A stretch of DNA of 64,000 bases from Mesonia oceanica (GCF_902499555.1 NZ_CABVMM010000014.1:1-64000), one strand, 5' to 3'. Positions 26,905-36,530 are shown, counted from the stretch's first letter. The notes: generated by a model not told the origin, from the letters alone. Translations and numbers: made by a program.

Positions 26905-27073
26905 TCTAGATGAATTGTTAAAAATTAATAAAAATTAAAAAAATAAATTGTTTTTTGAACAAATCTTAAATAAAGATAAATATTTTTATGATTTTATTAT
27001 GAAACGTTATATTTTTATTTTAATTATTAAGGATAATTTAGTCTATTTTGAATAATTTTGCGAATAATTAAAA

Positions 27074-27113
27074 TAAAAAAGACCTTTTTATTCAAAATAA
27101 AAAGGTCTTTTAG
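27074..27113 (-). terminator. Terminator of the split transketolase operon
   Basis: Stem AAAAGACCTTTTTA / TAAAAAGGTCTTTT around a short loop. On the minus strand it follows the stop of the transketolase C-terminal gene and ends in a T run. It may also act in the other direction. Confidence 0.85.
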
Positions 27114-27129
27114 TTAAAAATAAGCTTAC

Positions 27130-28083
27130 TTATTTTCTTTTGATTACTCTTTCTGAAGCTTTAACAATAGAAATTGCATTTAAACCATATTTTTCCATTA
27201 ATTGATCTGGAGTTCCACTTTCTCCAAAACAATCATCGGTGGCAATAAATTCTTGTGGGGTTGGCGTGTTTTCAGCCAAAACCCTAGCCACACTTTCTCC
27301 TAAACCACCTAAATGATTATGTTCTTCAGCAGTAACAATACATTTTGTTTTCTTTACTGAATTTAAAATAGCTTCTTTATCCAATGGTTTTATGGTATGG
27401 ATATTAATTACTTCTGCCGAAATTCCTTTTTCTTCTAATTGCTCCGCAGCTTTTAAAGCTTCCCAAACTAAATGTCCGGTAGCGACAATCGTTACATCAT
27501 TTCCTTCGGTAAGTTGAATAGCTTTGCCAATTTCAAATTTTTGATCTTCTGGAGTGAAGTTAGCTACCTTTGGTCTTCCAAAACGTAAATAAACAGGGCC
27601 TTCGTGTTCAGCTATAGCCATTGTTGCCGCTTTGGTTTGGTTATAATCGCAAGTATTAATCACCGTCATTCCCGGTAACATCTTCATTAAACCAATATCT
27701 TCTAAGATTTGATGGGTAGCTCCATCTTCCCCTAGAGTTAAACCAGCATGGGAAGCACAGATTTTTACGTTCTTACCAGAATAAGCCACACTTTGTCTTA
27801 TTTGATCGTAAACACGTCCCGTAGAAAAGTTAGCAAAAGTTCCGGTAAATGGTATTTTTCCACCAATCGTCATTCCCGCAGCCATTCCAATCATATTCGC
27901 TTCAGCAATTCCTACCTGAAAGAAACGTTCCGGGTGATTTGCTTTAAACTCATCCATTTTTAAAGATCCGGTTAGATCTGCGCAAAGAGCCACTACATTT
28001 TCATTGGTTTTACCCAACGCTGCCAATCCTGCTCCAAAACCTGATCTTGTATCTTTTTTACCTGTATCTGTATATTTTTTCAT
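27130..28083 (-). CDS. Transketolase, C-terminal subunit (Pyr + C-terminal domains)
   Basis: 317 residues. It matches the pyrimidine-binding and C-terminal domains of transketolase: RSGFGAGLAALGKTN, FQVGIAEANMIGMAAGM (with the catalytic Glu that activates thiamine diphosphate), GEDGATHQILEDIGLM, VYLRFGRP, and TAEEHNHLGGLGES. Together with the gene upstream it forms a split enzyme that moves two-carbon units in the pentose phosphate pathway. Split transketolases are known in Bacteroidota and archaea. Cytoplasmic, same operon, 36 bp behind the N-terminal half. Confidence 0.93.
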   Translation of the reverse strand: MKKYTDTGKKDTRSGFGAGLAALGKTNENVVALCADLTGSLKMDEFKANHPERFFQVGIAEANMIGMAAGMTIGGKIPFTGTFANFSTGRVYDQIRQSVAYSGKNVKICASHAGLTLGEDGATHQILEDIGLMKMLPGMTVINTCDYNQTKAATMAIAEHEGPVYLRFGRPKVANFTPEDQKFEIGKAIQLTEGNDVTIVATGHLVWEALKAAEQLEEKGISAEVINIHTIKPLDKEAILNSVKKTKCIVTAEEHNHLGGLGESVARVLAENTPTPQEFIATDDCFGESGTPDQLMEKYGLNAISIVKASERVIKRK

Positions 28084-28119
28084 TGTAATTGATTCTGAAT
28101 TAATAATTGTTGAATGGGT

Positions 28120-28968
28120 TTAGTAATCTCCTAAAGTTTCCGGGTTTTGTTCTAAACCTATGGCTAATTGTTCATCATTAGGCGCTTTACCGTGCCAAGC
28201 GTGCGTGTGCATCATAAAATCTACACCATTCCCCATTACTGTATGAAGCAAAATACAAACCGGCTTACCTTTTCCGGTAAGTTGCTGAGCTTCTTTAATA
28301 CCTTTTATTACTTCAACTATATTATTTCCTTTTTCAATTTCAAGAACTTCCCAACCAAATGCCAAGAATTTATCTTTTATATTTCCCATAGGAAGTACAT
28401 CATCTGTAGAACCATCAATTTGCTGTCCGTTTAAATCAACCGTAGCAATTAAGTTATCTACTTTATGGGCAGCTGCATACATAATCGCTTCCCAGTTTTG
28501 GCCTTCTTGCAATTCACCGTCACCGTGAAGCGAATACACCAAATGTGTATCTTTATTTAATTTTTTGGCTTCAGCAGCACCAATGGCTACCGACATTCCT
28601 TGTCCCAAAGAACCGGAAGCGATTCGAATTCCCGGTAAACCTTCATGCGTAGTAGGATGACCTTGTAAACGGGAATCAATGTGTCTAAAAGTAGCTAATT
28701 CTTCTACCGGAAAAAAGCCGCTTCTTGCTAAAACACTATAAAAAACAGGAGAAATATGTCCGTTAGATAAAAAGAATAAATCTTCATTTTTACCGTCCAT
28801 ATTAAAATCTGTACTATACTCCATAATTTCTTGATAGAGTGCTACAAAAAATTCTGCGCAGCCCAAAGAACCTCCCGGGTGTCCGGAATTTACTTTATGT
28901 ACTTGCCTAAGAATATCCCTTCTTACCTGGGTAACAAAATCTTCTAATTGTTGTGTGTTGTGTGGCAT
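28120..28968 (-). CDS. Transketolase, N-terminal subunit (PP domain)
   Basis: 282 residues. It carries the thiamine-diphosphate PP domain: KVNSGHPGGSLGCAEFFVAL, SNGHISPVFYSVL, ASGSLGQGMSVAIGAA, and HGDGELQEGQNWEAIM, the Gly-Asp-Gly motif that binds Mg2+ and cofactor, followed by DLNGQQIDG. It needs the adjacent C-terminal gene to make an active site at the subunit interface. First gene of a two-gene minus-strand operon. Length is usual for a split N-terminal half. Confidence 0.93.
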   Translation of the reverse strand: MPHNTQQLEDFVTQVRRDILRQVHKVNSGHPGGSLGCAEFFVALYQEIMEYSTDFNMDGKNEDLFFLSNGHISPVFYSVLARSGFFPVEELATFRHIDSRLQGHPTTHEGLPGIRIASGSLGQGMSVAIGAAEAKKLNKDTHLVYSLHGDGELQEGQNWEAIMYAAAHKVDNLIATVDLNGQQIDGSTDDVLPMGNIKDKFLAFGWEVLEIEKGNNIVEVIKGIKEAQQLTGKGKPVCILLHTVMGNGVDFMMHTHAWHGKAPNDEQLAIGLEQNPETLGDY

Positions 28969-28993
28969 TTTAAGTTTGTTGTTTCAATTTGTG

Positions 28994-29001
28994 CAAAAGT
29001 A
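28994..29001 (-). promoter_or_regulatory. Candidate -7 box (TACTTTTG on minus strand) for the transketolase operon
   Basis: The plus strand reads CAAAAGTA, that is TACTTTTG on the minus strand, 26 bp upstream of the ATG. Exact TAnnTTTG fit. Confidence 0.5.
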
Positions 29002-29136
29002 ATTCTAATTAGAAGGCTATAAAAGAAATTATACTTCAATTATTAACTTTTTATTGTGAATAATTCAAAATTTAGTTTCATTTCTGAATTTTATTGATTT
29101 GCTGAATAAAAGCACTTCACTTTTCTTTTAGATAAT

Positions 29137-29144
29137 TATCTTTG
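29137..29144 (+). promoter_or_regulatory. Candidate -7 box TATCTTTG for tgt
   Basis: Exact TAnnTTTG match, 19 bp before the ATG at 29164. Confidence 0.5.
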
Positions 29145-29163
29145 CCCTTCCTTAATTTTTATT

Positions 29164-30294
29164 ATGAAATTTGATCTTTTAGCGACCGATAAAAATAGCA
29201 AAGCCCGTGCAGGTGAAATCACTACCGATCACGGCAAAATAGAAACTCCTATTTTTATGCCGGTAGGAACTATTGCTACCGTAAAAGGTGTTCACCAAAA
29301 AGAATTGAAAGAAGAAATAAATCCTGATATTATTTTAGGGAATACCTATCATTTATATTTAAGGCCACAAACCAATATTCTTCAAAAAGCCGGTGGATTG
29401 CACAAATTCATGAATTGGGATCGAAATATTTTGACCGATAGTGGCGGTTATCAAGTATATTCCCTTTCAGCAAACCGAAAAATTAAGGAAGAAGGCGTGA
29501 AGTTTAAATCGCATATTGACGGTTCTTACCACTTTTTTACACCTGAGCGCGTGATGGAAATTCAACGTGCTATAGGAGCCGATATTATGATGGCTTTTGA
29601 TGAATGTACTCCTTATCCTTGCGATTACAAATACGCAAAAAAATCGATGCATATGACGCATCGTTGGTTAGATAGGTGTATTCGTCATTTTGAAAAGACT
29701 CCGCCACTTTACGGTTATGAGCAAACATTATTTCCTATAGTTCAAGGAAGTACTTATAAAGATTTAAGAAAACAATCGGCAGAATACATTGCCAATGCAG
29801 GAGCAGCCGGTAACGCTATTGGTGGACTTTCGGTAGGCGAACCCGCCGAAGAAATGTATGCCATGACAGAGGTGGTAACCGAAATTTTACCGGAAGATAA
29901 GCCCCGTTATTTGATGGGCGTGGGAACACCTATTAATATTCTCGAAAATATTGCGTTGGGCGTAGATATGTTCGATTGCGTCATGCCTACCAGAAATGGC
30001 CGTAACGGAATGTTATTTACAGCTCACGGGACCATTAATATCAAGAACAAGAAATGGGAAGACGATTTTTCTCCCATAGATGAAATGGGCATCACTTGGG
30101 TAGATACCGAATATTCAAAAGCCTATGTAAGACATTTATTTTCGGTAAATGAAATGCTTGGCAGGCAAATTGCTACCATTCACAATTTAGGATTTTACCT
30201 TTGGTTGGTTAGAGAAGCTAGAAAGCATATTTTAGCAGGAGATTTTAGAACTTGGAAAGACCAAATGGTTAAACAAATGGATAAAAGGTTATAG
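29164..30294 (+). CDS. tgt: tRNA-guanine transglycosylase lacking the zinc-cysteine cluster
   Basis: 376 residues, equal to E. coli Tgt. It exchanges guanine-34 for preQ1 in tRNAs for Asp, Asn, His and Tyr. Present: MPVGTIATVKGV, the catalytic-Asp DSGGYQVYSLS, GGLSVGEPAEEM, the nucleophile region MGVGTPINILE with MFDCVMPTRNGRNG. In E. coli the zinc is held by three cysteines in PECDCYTCRNYS and a later His. Here the aligned segment is EMGITWVDTEYS, with Gly309, Thr311 and Asp314 in place of the cysteines; His340 (TIHNL) remains. It abuts an LptF/LptG gene (1 bp gap), a usual flavobacterial pair. Confidence 0.94.
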   Translation: MKFDLLATDKNSKARAGEITTDHGKIETPIFMPVGTIATVKGVHQKELKEEINPDIILGNTYHLYLRPQTNILQKAGGLHKFMNWDRNILTDSGGYQVYSLSANRKIKEEGVKFKSHIDGSYHFFTPERVMEIQRAIGADIMMAFDECTPYPCDYKYAKKSMHMTHRWLDRCIRHFEKTPPLYGYEQTLFPIVQGSTYKDLRKQSAEYIANAGAAGNAIGGLSVGEPAEEMYAMTEVVTEILPEDKPRYLMGVGTPINILENIALGVDMFDCVMPTRNGRNGMLFTAHGTINIKNKKWEDDFSPIDEMGITWVDTEYSKAYVRHLFSVNEMLGRQIATIHNLGFYLWLVREARKHILAGDFRTWKDQMVKQMDKRL

Positions 30295-30295
30295 C

Positions 30296-31372
30296 TTGAA
30301 AATATTAGACTGGTACATACTTAAACGCTACTTGGGCACTTTTATAACGCTGCTCATTCTGTTTATTCCCATTGGAATCACAGTTAATTTAGCAGAAAAA
30401 ATAGATAAAATCTTAGAAAACGAAGTACCCTTTATAGAAGTGGTGTATTATTATATGGATTTCACCATCTATTTTGCTAATTTACTTTTTCCTATATTTT
30501 TATTCCTTTCCACCATTTGGTTTACTTCAAAATTAGCCAATAATACCGAAGTGATTGCTTTTTTAAGTTCCGGGGTTTCCTTTTATCGATTTCTTAGACC
30601 TTATTTAATAGGAGCGACCATCGTTTGTTTAGCAGCATTATTTCTTTCTATGTATTTGGCACCGGTAGCTAACAATGGTTATAATGAATTTAAATACAAG
30701 TACCTGAAAAAAGGAGCTTCGGTACAAGAAACAAGAGATGTATATCGGCAAATAAACGATAATGAATTTATCTATGCCAGTAACTTTAGGCCCGATGCAG
30801 GAACTGCCAGTAATTTCACCTTAGAGCATTTTGAAGACGATGAAATGAAATTTAAAATTCGTGCCGATCGTTTACAATACAATAAAGAAGATTCTACCTA
30901 TACATTAACAAGATACGAAAAGAGAACTATAGGGGAACGTGACGATATTCTCGAAAGTGAAACCAAATACGATACCATTTTACCTTTTGAAATAGATGCC
31001 TTAACACCCGTCACTTATATTGCAGAAACCTTAACCTATAGTGAACTCAATAAATTTATTGAAGATGAACAACGGCGTGGTTCCGGAAACATCAATATCT
31101 ATAAAGTAGTTGCTTACAAACGTTGGAGTATTCCCGTTTCTGCTTATATTTTAACTTTTATTGCCGTTTCCGTTTCTGCTATGAAACGAAGAGGAGGGAT
31201 GGGGGTTAATCTTGCCGTAGGGATTTCCATTGCATTCTCTTATGTTTTCTTAGACAAAGTTTTTGGGACGATTGCTGAAAAATCGACCTTTTCACCTTTA
31301 ATTGCGGTTTGGTTCCCCAACATAGTCTTCGGTATTCTGGCACTGGTTTTATTGAATAGGGCCAAGCGATAA
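30296..31372 (+). CDS. LptF/LptG family permease
   Basis: 358 residues, the usual length. Starts at a TTG one base after the tgt stop (MKILDWYILKRYLGTFITLL). Three N-terminal helices (about 12-125), a periplasmic beta domain (about 130-265), and three C-terminal helices (about 275-355) with the SAMKRRGGMGVNLA turn. It should pair with an LptB ATPase and another permease in lipopolysaccharide export. The longer paralogue at 14505-16595 is the possible partner (inference). Inner membrane. Confidence 0.92.
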   Translation: MKILDWYILKRYLGTFITLLILFIPIGITVNLAEKIDKILENEVPFIEVVYYYMDFTIYFANLLFPIFLFLSTIWFTSKLANNTEVIAFLSSGVSFYRFLRPYLIGATIVCLAALFLSMYLAPVANNGYNEFKYKYLKKGASVQETRDVYRQINDNEFIYASNFRPDAGTASNFTLEHFEDDEMKFKIRADRLQYNKEDSTYTLTRYEKRTIGERDDILESETKYDTILPFEIDALTPVTYIAETLTYSELNKFIEDEQRRGSGNINIYKVVAYKRWSIPVSAYILTFIAVSVSAMKRRGGMGVNLAVGISIAFSYVFLDKVFGTIAEKSTFSPLIAVWFPNIVFGILALVLLNRAKR

Positions 31373-31422
31373 TTCTTCAAAAGAAACTCTACAATTAAAA
31401 CTTTTTTAGCTAATAAGTTTTA

Positions 31423-31430
31423 TATATTTG
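31423..31430 (+). promoter_or_regulatory. Candidate -7 box TATATTTG for accA
   Basis: Exact TAnnTTTG match, 33 bp before the accA ATG. Confidence 0.5.
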
Positions 31431-31463
31431 TAAGCTATAATTATAAAAAGCCTCATTCATATT

Positions 31464-32417
31464 ATGGAATATTTAGACTTTGAGTTGCCCATTAAAGAGC
31501 TGGAAGAGCAATATGAAAAAGCGTGTGCGATAGGGAAAGACAGTGCGGTAGATGTAAGCTCAACCTGTAAGCAAATTGAGAAAAAGCTAAAAGAAACCAA
31601 GAAAGATATATACAAAAATTTAACGGCTTGGCAGAGAGTTCAACTTTCTAGACACCCCAACCGTCCTTATACTTTAGATTACATTAAAGCACTTTGCGGT
31701 GATAATTTTTTAGAGCTGCATGGAGATAGAAATGTAAAAGACGATAAAGCGATGGTAGGCGGTTTAGGGAAAATTGGTGATCAAAGTTTTATGATTATCG
31801 GTCAGCAAAAAGGCTACAATACCAAAACCCGACAATACAGAAATTTCGGGATGGCCAATCCGGAAGGATATCGTAAAGCCCTTCGTTTGATGAAGTCAGC
31901 TGAAAAATTTGGGTTACCTATTTTAACCTTTATCGATACTCCTGGAGCTTATCCCGGTTTAGAAGCTGAAGAACGTGGACAAGGAGAAGCCATTGCCCGT
32001 AATATCTTTGAAATGACCAAACTGAAAACCCAGGTTTTTGTGATCGTTATTGGAGAAGGAGCCAGTGGCGGAGCTTTAGGTATTGGTGTAGGAGATAAAG
32101 TAATGATGCTTGAAAATGCTTGGTATTCGGTGATTTCCCCAGAAAACTGTTCTTCCATACTTTGGAGAAGTTGGGACCATAAGGAGCAAGCTGCAGAAGC
32201 ATTGAAATTGACGGCAAAAGATGCCAAAAAATTAGAAGTAATCGATGCGATTATTAAAGAACCTATTGGAGGAGCTCATAGTGATCGTGAAGCCATGTTT
32301 AGTACCTTAAAAAAAGTTGTTTTAGATTCTTTTGAAGAAACAAAAAACTTATCAATAGAAGAATTGATCCAAAAGCGAATGGAAAAATATTCCAACATGG
32401 GAGTCTTCAAAGGCTAA
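31464..32417 (+). CDS. accA: Acetyl-CoA carboxylase carboxyltransferase subunit alpha
   Basis: 317 residues, the normal length. It is the alpha half of the carboxyltransferase that makes malonyl-CoA for fatty acid synthesis. Motifs: [47 protein letters not shown] and [16 protein letters not shown] with the oxyanion-forming glycines, then [13 protein letters not shown]. The N-terminal helix begins [16 protein letters not shown], typical of the family. Cytoplasmic; accD and accBC lie outside the window. Own promoter and terminator, so monocistronic. Confidence 0.96.
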   Translation: MEYLDFELPIKELEEQYEKACAIGKDSAVDVSSTCKQIEKKLKETKKDIYKNLTAWQRVQLSRHPNRPYTLDYIKALCGDNFLELHGDRNVKDDKAMVGGLGKIGDQSFMIIGQQKGYNTKTRQYRNFGMANPEGYRKALRLMKSAEKFGLPILTFIDTPGAYPGLEAEERGQGEAIARNIFEMTKLKTQVFVIVIGEGASGGALGIGVGDKVMMLENAWYSVISPENCSSILWRSWDHKEQAAEALKLTAKDAKKLEVIDAIIKEPIGGAHSDREAMFSTLKKVVLDSFEETKNLSIEELIQKRMEKYSNMGVFKG

Positions 32418-32440
32418 GTCCTTTAGAATAAAACTTCTTG

Positions 32441-32473
32441 AAAAAATCCGGATATCCAATCTGGATTTTTTTA
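32441..32473 (+). terminator. Terminator of accA
   Basis: Stem AAAAATCC / GGATTTTT with a T7 run, 24 bp after the accA stop. Confidence 0.8.
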
Positions 32474-32583
32474 TACTTATTAACAGCAAAAATTAGTTAT
32501 CAACATATAGAATGTTTATAATCGGTGAATTATCCGAGAGGGATTTTTCGCCTTCCAATTAACATTTTTTTTACATTCGTTCT

Positions 32584-34134
32584 ATGGAAAAAGTAAAGGT
32601 ATCGCAACAATATAATTCTGGTCGAGGAAATGTAATTAATCTCGAGAAAGGAAAAATACCTCCGCAAGCAGTTGATTTAGAAGAAGTTGTGCTGGGGGCG
32701 ATGATGATAGATAAAAAAGGAGTAGATGAAGTTGTAGATATTTTGCACCCAGACGCTTTCTATAAAGAAGCCCATCAGCACATTTTCGATGCCATATTTA
32801 AACTTTTTAAAGAAGGCTCTCCAATTGACTTATTAACCGTTTCAAGTCAATTAAAAAAAGACGGAAAATTGGAAGCGAGTGGCGGTGATTATTACATTAT
32901 TCAATTAACCCAAAAAGTATCCTCTTCAGCACATATTGAGTTCCACGCGAGAATAATTCTTCAGAAATATATTCAGCGTAGCTTAATTAAAATCTCCAAT
33001 GAAATCATTGAAGATTCTTACGATGAGTCGACCGATGTTTTTGACTTGTTGGATAAAGCAGAAGCAAAACTTTATGAAGTTACCCAAGGTAACATTAAAA
33101 AGTCTTCAGAAACCGCTCAGAGTTTAGTTACCCAAGCTTTAAAGAAAATTGAAGATATTTCCAATAAAGAAGGTTTAAGTGGAATTCCTTCTGGGTTTGA
33201 AAGGCTAGATAAATTAACTTCCGGTTGGCAGCCTAGTGATTTAATTATTGTAGCAGCAAGACCAGGTATGGGGAAAACTGCACTCACGCTATCGATGGCC
33301 AGAAATATTTCTGTTGATCAAAATATTCCGGTAGCATTCTTTTCTTTAGAGATGTCGTCCGTACAGTTAATTACACGTCTTATTTCTTCGGAAACCGGAC
33401 TTTCTTCAGAAAAATTAAGAACAGGAAAATTAGAAACTCACGAATGGGAACAGCTTAACGTAAAAGTAAAAGATCTTGAGAAAGCACCTTTGTTTATCGA
33501 TGATACACCATCGCTTTCTATTTTCGATTTACGGGCAAAAGCAAGACGTTTATCGTCACAGCATGGGATTAAGCTCATTGTGATCGATTATTTACAATTA
33601 ATGACGGCAGCCACAGGAAATAAAGGAGGGAACCGTGAGCAGGAAATCTCCACCATTTCTCGTAACTTAAAAGCCTTGGCGAAAGAACTAGAAGTTCCCG
33701 TGATAGCACTTTCACAGCTTTCCCGTGCAGTAGAAACACGTGGAGGAAGTAAACGACCTTTACTTTCCGACCTTCGTGAATCTGGAGCAATTGAGCAGGA
33801 TGCCGATATTGTATCGTTTATTTACCGACCTGAATATTATAAAATTGAAGAATGGGATGATGAAGAACGTTCACCTACCGATGGTCAAGCCGAATTTATT
33901 GTGGCAAAACACAGGAATGGTGGTTTAGAAAACATTCGTTTGAAATTCGAAGGACATTTAGGTAGGTTTGGTAATTTAGAAACTTTCGATTCACCTTTCG
34001 AATTTCATTCAAAAATGAATGAAGGAGAAGAAGAAAACCCGTTCAGCACACCACCAAATTTCCCATCGGCAGATGAAGCATTTGGTAGACCGAATAATTC
34101 TACTCCTGATGATGATAACGAAGTTCCTTTCTAA
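32584..34134 (+). CDS. dnaB: Replicative DNA helicase
   Basis: 516 residues. It is the hexameric 5'-3' helicase that drives the replication fork. The N-terminal domain (about 20-130; PPQAVDLEEVVLGAMMIDKK) is followed by a linker helix and the RecA-like motor: Walker A VAARPGMGKTALTLSM, Walker B KLIVIDYLQLM, PVIALSQLSRAVETRGG and LSDLRESGAIEQDADIV. The last 40 residues are acidic and low-complexity. No intein is present. Its promoter is not obvious, but TACATTCG near 32571-32578 is close to the -7 consensus. Confidence 0.97.
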   Translation: MEKVKVSQQYNSGRGNVINLEKGKIPPQAVDLEEVVLGAMMIDKKGVDEVVDILHPDAFYKEAHQHIFDAIFKLFKEGSPIDLLTVSSQLKKDGKLEASGGDYYIIQLTQKVSSSAHIEFHARIILQKYIQRSLIKISNEIIEDSYDESTDVFDLLDKAEAKLYEVTQGNIKKSSETAQSLVTQALKKIEDISNKEGLSGIPSGFERLDKLTSGWQPSDLIIVAARPGMGKTALTLSMARNISVDQNIPVAFFSLEMSSVQLITRLISSETGLSSEKLRTGKLETHEWEQLNVKVKDLEKAPLFIDDTPSLSIFDLRAKARRLSSQHGIKLIVIDYLQLMTAATGNKGGNREQEISTISRNLKALAKELEVPVIALSQLSRAVETRGGSKRPLLSDLRESGAIEQDADIVSFIYRPEYYKIEEWDDEERSPTDGQAEFIVAKHRNGGLENIRLKFEGHLGRFGNLETFDSPFEFHSKMNEGEEENPFSTPPNFPSADEAFGRPNNSTPDDDNEVPF

Positions 34135-34179
34135 TTCTTTCTGAATAAGAATCGATTGGAATAAAAATTGTTTATTTTT

Positions 34180-34232
34180 AGGTTGAATAGATTTCAGTTA
34201 AAATAAAACTGAATTCATTCAACCTTTTTTAA
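34180..34232 (+). terminator. Long hairpin terminator of dnaB
   Basis: Stem GGTTGAATAGATTTCAGTT paired with AACTGAATTCATTCAACC around a short A-rich loop, followed by T6. Confidence 0.8.
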
Positions 34233-34244
34233 TTTAAGCGAACA

Positions 34245-35507
34245 ATGAAAAAATATTTCCTCATACTTCTTTTAGTATTATTCATCCCTTTTCAGAATTA
34301 TGCCTCGTATGTATTAATTCCGATGGATGCCGAATCGCAAACCGATCATTTAAAAGCTTACGGGATCACTTATTGGGTACTCAATAAACAGCAGAAAGTA
34401 AAATGGCTCCTCAACTATCGTGGCGGTTCATTTTTGATGCCCGATACGGAAGAATTGAGGAGAGAATGTAAAATTAGAGGGGTTTCCTTTGAAGTTTTGA
34501 GTGATGGTAAAACCCAAACTATTTTAGATCAAATCGCAAGTCCGTCGCAAAATCAGGATGCAGTAATTTTAGAAAAAGCTCCAAAAATTGCCGTTTACAC
34601 ACCTAAAGGAAATGCTCCTTGGGATGATGCTGTAACCATGGTGCTTACTTATGCTGAAATTCCTTACGAAAAAGTTTACGATAAAGAAGTTTTAAACGAT
34701 GAGCTTTTACTTTATGATTGGTTGCATTTACACCACGAAGATTTTACCGGTCAATATGGTAAATTCTATCGAGCTTATCGCGCCGCCCCTTGGTATATTG
34801 AGGAAAAAAGAGCTGCAGAAGAATTAGCTACAGAGTTGGGGTATGATAAAGTCTCGCAAGAGAAATTAGCAGTTGCTCAAAAAATAAGGGACTATGTCAT
34901 TGGTGGCGGATTTATGTTTGCGATGTGCAGCGCTACCGATAGTTTTGATATTGCCCTTTCGGCAGAGGGAGTAGATATTTGTGAGCCGATGTTTGATGGT
35001 GATGCGAGTGAACCCGCGTACCAAAGTAAAATAGATTATGATAAAACTTTTGCTTTTACTGATTATACCTTAGAACGAAGCCCGATGGTTTATGAGTTTT
35101 CTTCTATTGATATGACCACCCAACGCCGAATTCCAAAAGAAACCGATTATTTTTCTTTGATGAATTATTCGGCAAAATGGGATCCCATTCCTACCATGCT
35201 TTGTCAAAATCATACAGCTTTAGTGAAAGGTTTTATGGGGCAAACCACTTCCTTTAGAAGAGACGAAATAAAACCCACCGTTCTCGTAATGGGAGAAAAT
35301 AAAACCAACGGAGAAGCCCGTTACATTCACGGAATTAAAGGAAAAGGTTTTTTTACATTTTACGGCGGTCACGATCCGGAAGACTATCAGCATAAAGTGG
35401 GTGACCCCAAAACCGAACTTTCACTTCATCCCAATTCACCGGGCTACCGACTTATTTTAAACAATGTGTTATTTCCGGCAGCGAGAAAGAAAAAACAGAA
35501 AACCTGA
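34245..35507 (+). CDS. Secreted glutamine-amidotransferase-like protein (often labelled asparagine synthetase B)
   Basis: 420 residues with a signal peptide (MKKYFLILLLVLFIPFQNYAS). Sequences of this type are often named asparagine synthetase B in flavobacteria (recollection), but no ATP-pyrophosphatase motif or N-terminal Cys nucleophile is visible. Instead GGGFMFAMCSATDSFDIAL resembles the nucleophile elbow of a class I glutamine amidotransferase / DJ-1-like fold, with Cys at the right place, and GGHDPEDYQH near the C-terminus offers a His. So it is likely a periplasmic or outer-surface hydrolase of unknown substrate. It precedes the lacI gene by 10 bp and may be co-transcribed with it. Confidence 0.75.
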   Translation: MKKYFLILLLVLFIPFQNYASYVLIPMDAESQTDHLKAYGITYWVLNKQQKVKWLLNYRGGSFLMPDTEELRRECKIRGVSFEVLSDGKTQTILDQIASPSQNQDAVILEKAPKIAVYTPKGNAPWDDAVTMVLTYAEIPYEKVYDKEVLNDELLLYDWLHLHHEDFTGQYGKFYRAYRAAPWYIEEKRAAEELATELGYDKVSQEKLAVAQKIRDYVIGGGFMFAMCSATDSFDIALSAEGVDICEPMFDGDASEPAYQSKIDYDKTFAFTDYTLERSPMVYEFSSIDMTTQRRIPKETDYFSLMNYSAKWDPIPTMLCQNHTALVKGFMGQTTSFRRDEIKPTVLVMGENKTNGEARYIHGIKGKGFFTFYGGHDPEDYQHKVGDPKTELSLHPNSPGYRLILNNVLFPAARKKKQKT

Positions 35508-35517
35508 TTTTTTGTAA

Positions 35518-36507
35518 ATGAAAAAAGTTTCCCTTAAAGACATTGCTAAAAAAGCAGAAGTTTCTACCGCAACTGTTTCTTATGTTCTTGGTAATAAAAA
35601 ATGCAGGGTAAGTGAAGCCACCAAAGAGCGAATAAGAGCGATTGCTCAAGAATTAAATTACCAACCCAATCAAATCGCTCAAAGTTTAAAAAGTGGTAAA
35701 ACTTATACCATAGGTTTAATTGTTGCCGATATTTCCAATCCGTTCTTTTCTAATATTGCTCGGGTCATCGAAGATGAAGCTGCCAAATTTGGATATACCG
35801 TTATTTTTGGAAGTTCAGACGAAAGTGCTGAAAAGTCATGGAAACTAATTCAGTTTTTGAAAAATAGACAAGTAGATGGTTTTATTATCGTGCCTACCGA
35901 AAATTCTGAAGCTCAAATTGAATACCTTCAAGAACAGAAAATGCCTTTTGTTTTATTAGATCGTTATTTTCCCCAATTGAATACCACCAACGTTGCCATT
36001 AATAATTTTGAAATCGCTTCAGAAATGGTGAAGGATCTAATAAAAACTTCACCTAAAAAAATAGGAATGATTGCTTATAAAAATTCACTTATCCACATGG
36101 AAGATCGTATTGGAGGTTTTCAAGAAGCATCAAAAAGCATAGAGAGTTTTATAGAAAGGGTCGGTTTTAATGCGATAGAAGCAGAAGTAGAATTAGCTTT
36201 AGAAAACTTGCTGCAAAAGAAAGTAGAGGCTTTATTTTTTGCGACTAATTCCTTGGCCGTAGCAGGATTAAGAGTATTACAGCAAAAAAATATAAAGATT
36301 CCCAATGAAATTGCCATAGCGAGTTTTGATGAGAGTGAAGCTTTTGAATTTTTTTACAGTCCGGTAAGTTATATTCAACAGCCTATTAATCAGATGGGAA
36401 CACGTGCCCTACAACTTTTATTGAACAAAGTTAATACACCTGAACTTCAAGAAAAGACAGAGATTTTAACGGCTGAATGTGTGTTTAGAAAATCATCTCA
36501 ACGCTAA
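35518..36507 (+). CDS. LacI family transcriptional regulator
   Basis: 329 residues. The N-terminal helix-turn-helix is VSLKDIAKKAEVSTATVSYVL followed by the hinge LNYQPNQIAQSLKSGKTYTIGLI; the remainder is a periplasmic-binding-like sensor (NPFFSNIARVIEDEA, IASFDESEAFEFFYSPVSYI, dimer motif QMGTRALQLLL). It probably represses the GH172-sulfatase pair directly downstream, because a perfect 16-bp palindrome of LacI-operator type (GATTAAACGTTTAATC) lies in the 66-bp gap. The effector would be a sugar; which one is unknown. Confidence 0.93.
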   Translation: MKKVSLKDIAKKAEVSTATVSYVLGNKKCRVSEATKERIRAIAQELNYQPNQIAQSLKSGKTYTIGLIVADISNPFFSNIARVIEDEAAKFGYTVIFGSSDESAEKSWKLIQFLKNRQVDGFIIVPTENSEAQIEYLQEQKMPFVLLDRYFPQLNTTNVAINNFEIASEMVKDLIKTSPKKIGMIAYKNSLIHMEDRIGGFQEASKSIESFIERVGFNAIEAEVELALENLLQKKVEALFFATNSLAVAGLRVLQQKNIKIPNEIAIASFDESEAFEFFYSPVSYIQQPINQMGTRALQLLLNKVNTPELQEKTEILTAECVFRKSSQR

Positions 36508-36530
36508 ATTGTCTTTTTTTATTTTGATTT

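Noticed and set aside
32418..32583. Replication origin near dnaB
   Set aside because: No cluster of DnaA boxes or AT-rich repeats is visible in the gap; dnaB position alone is not evidence.
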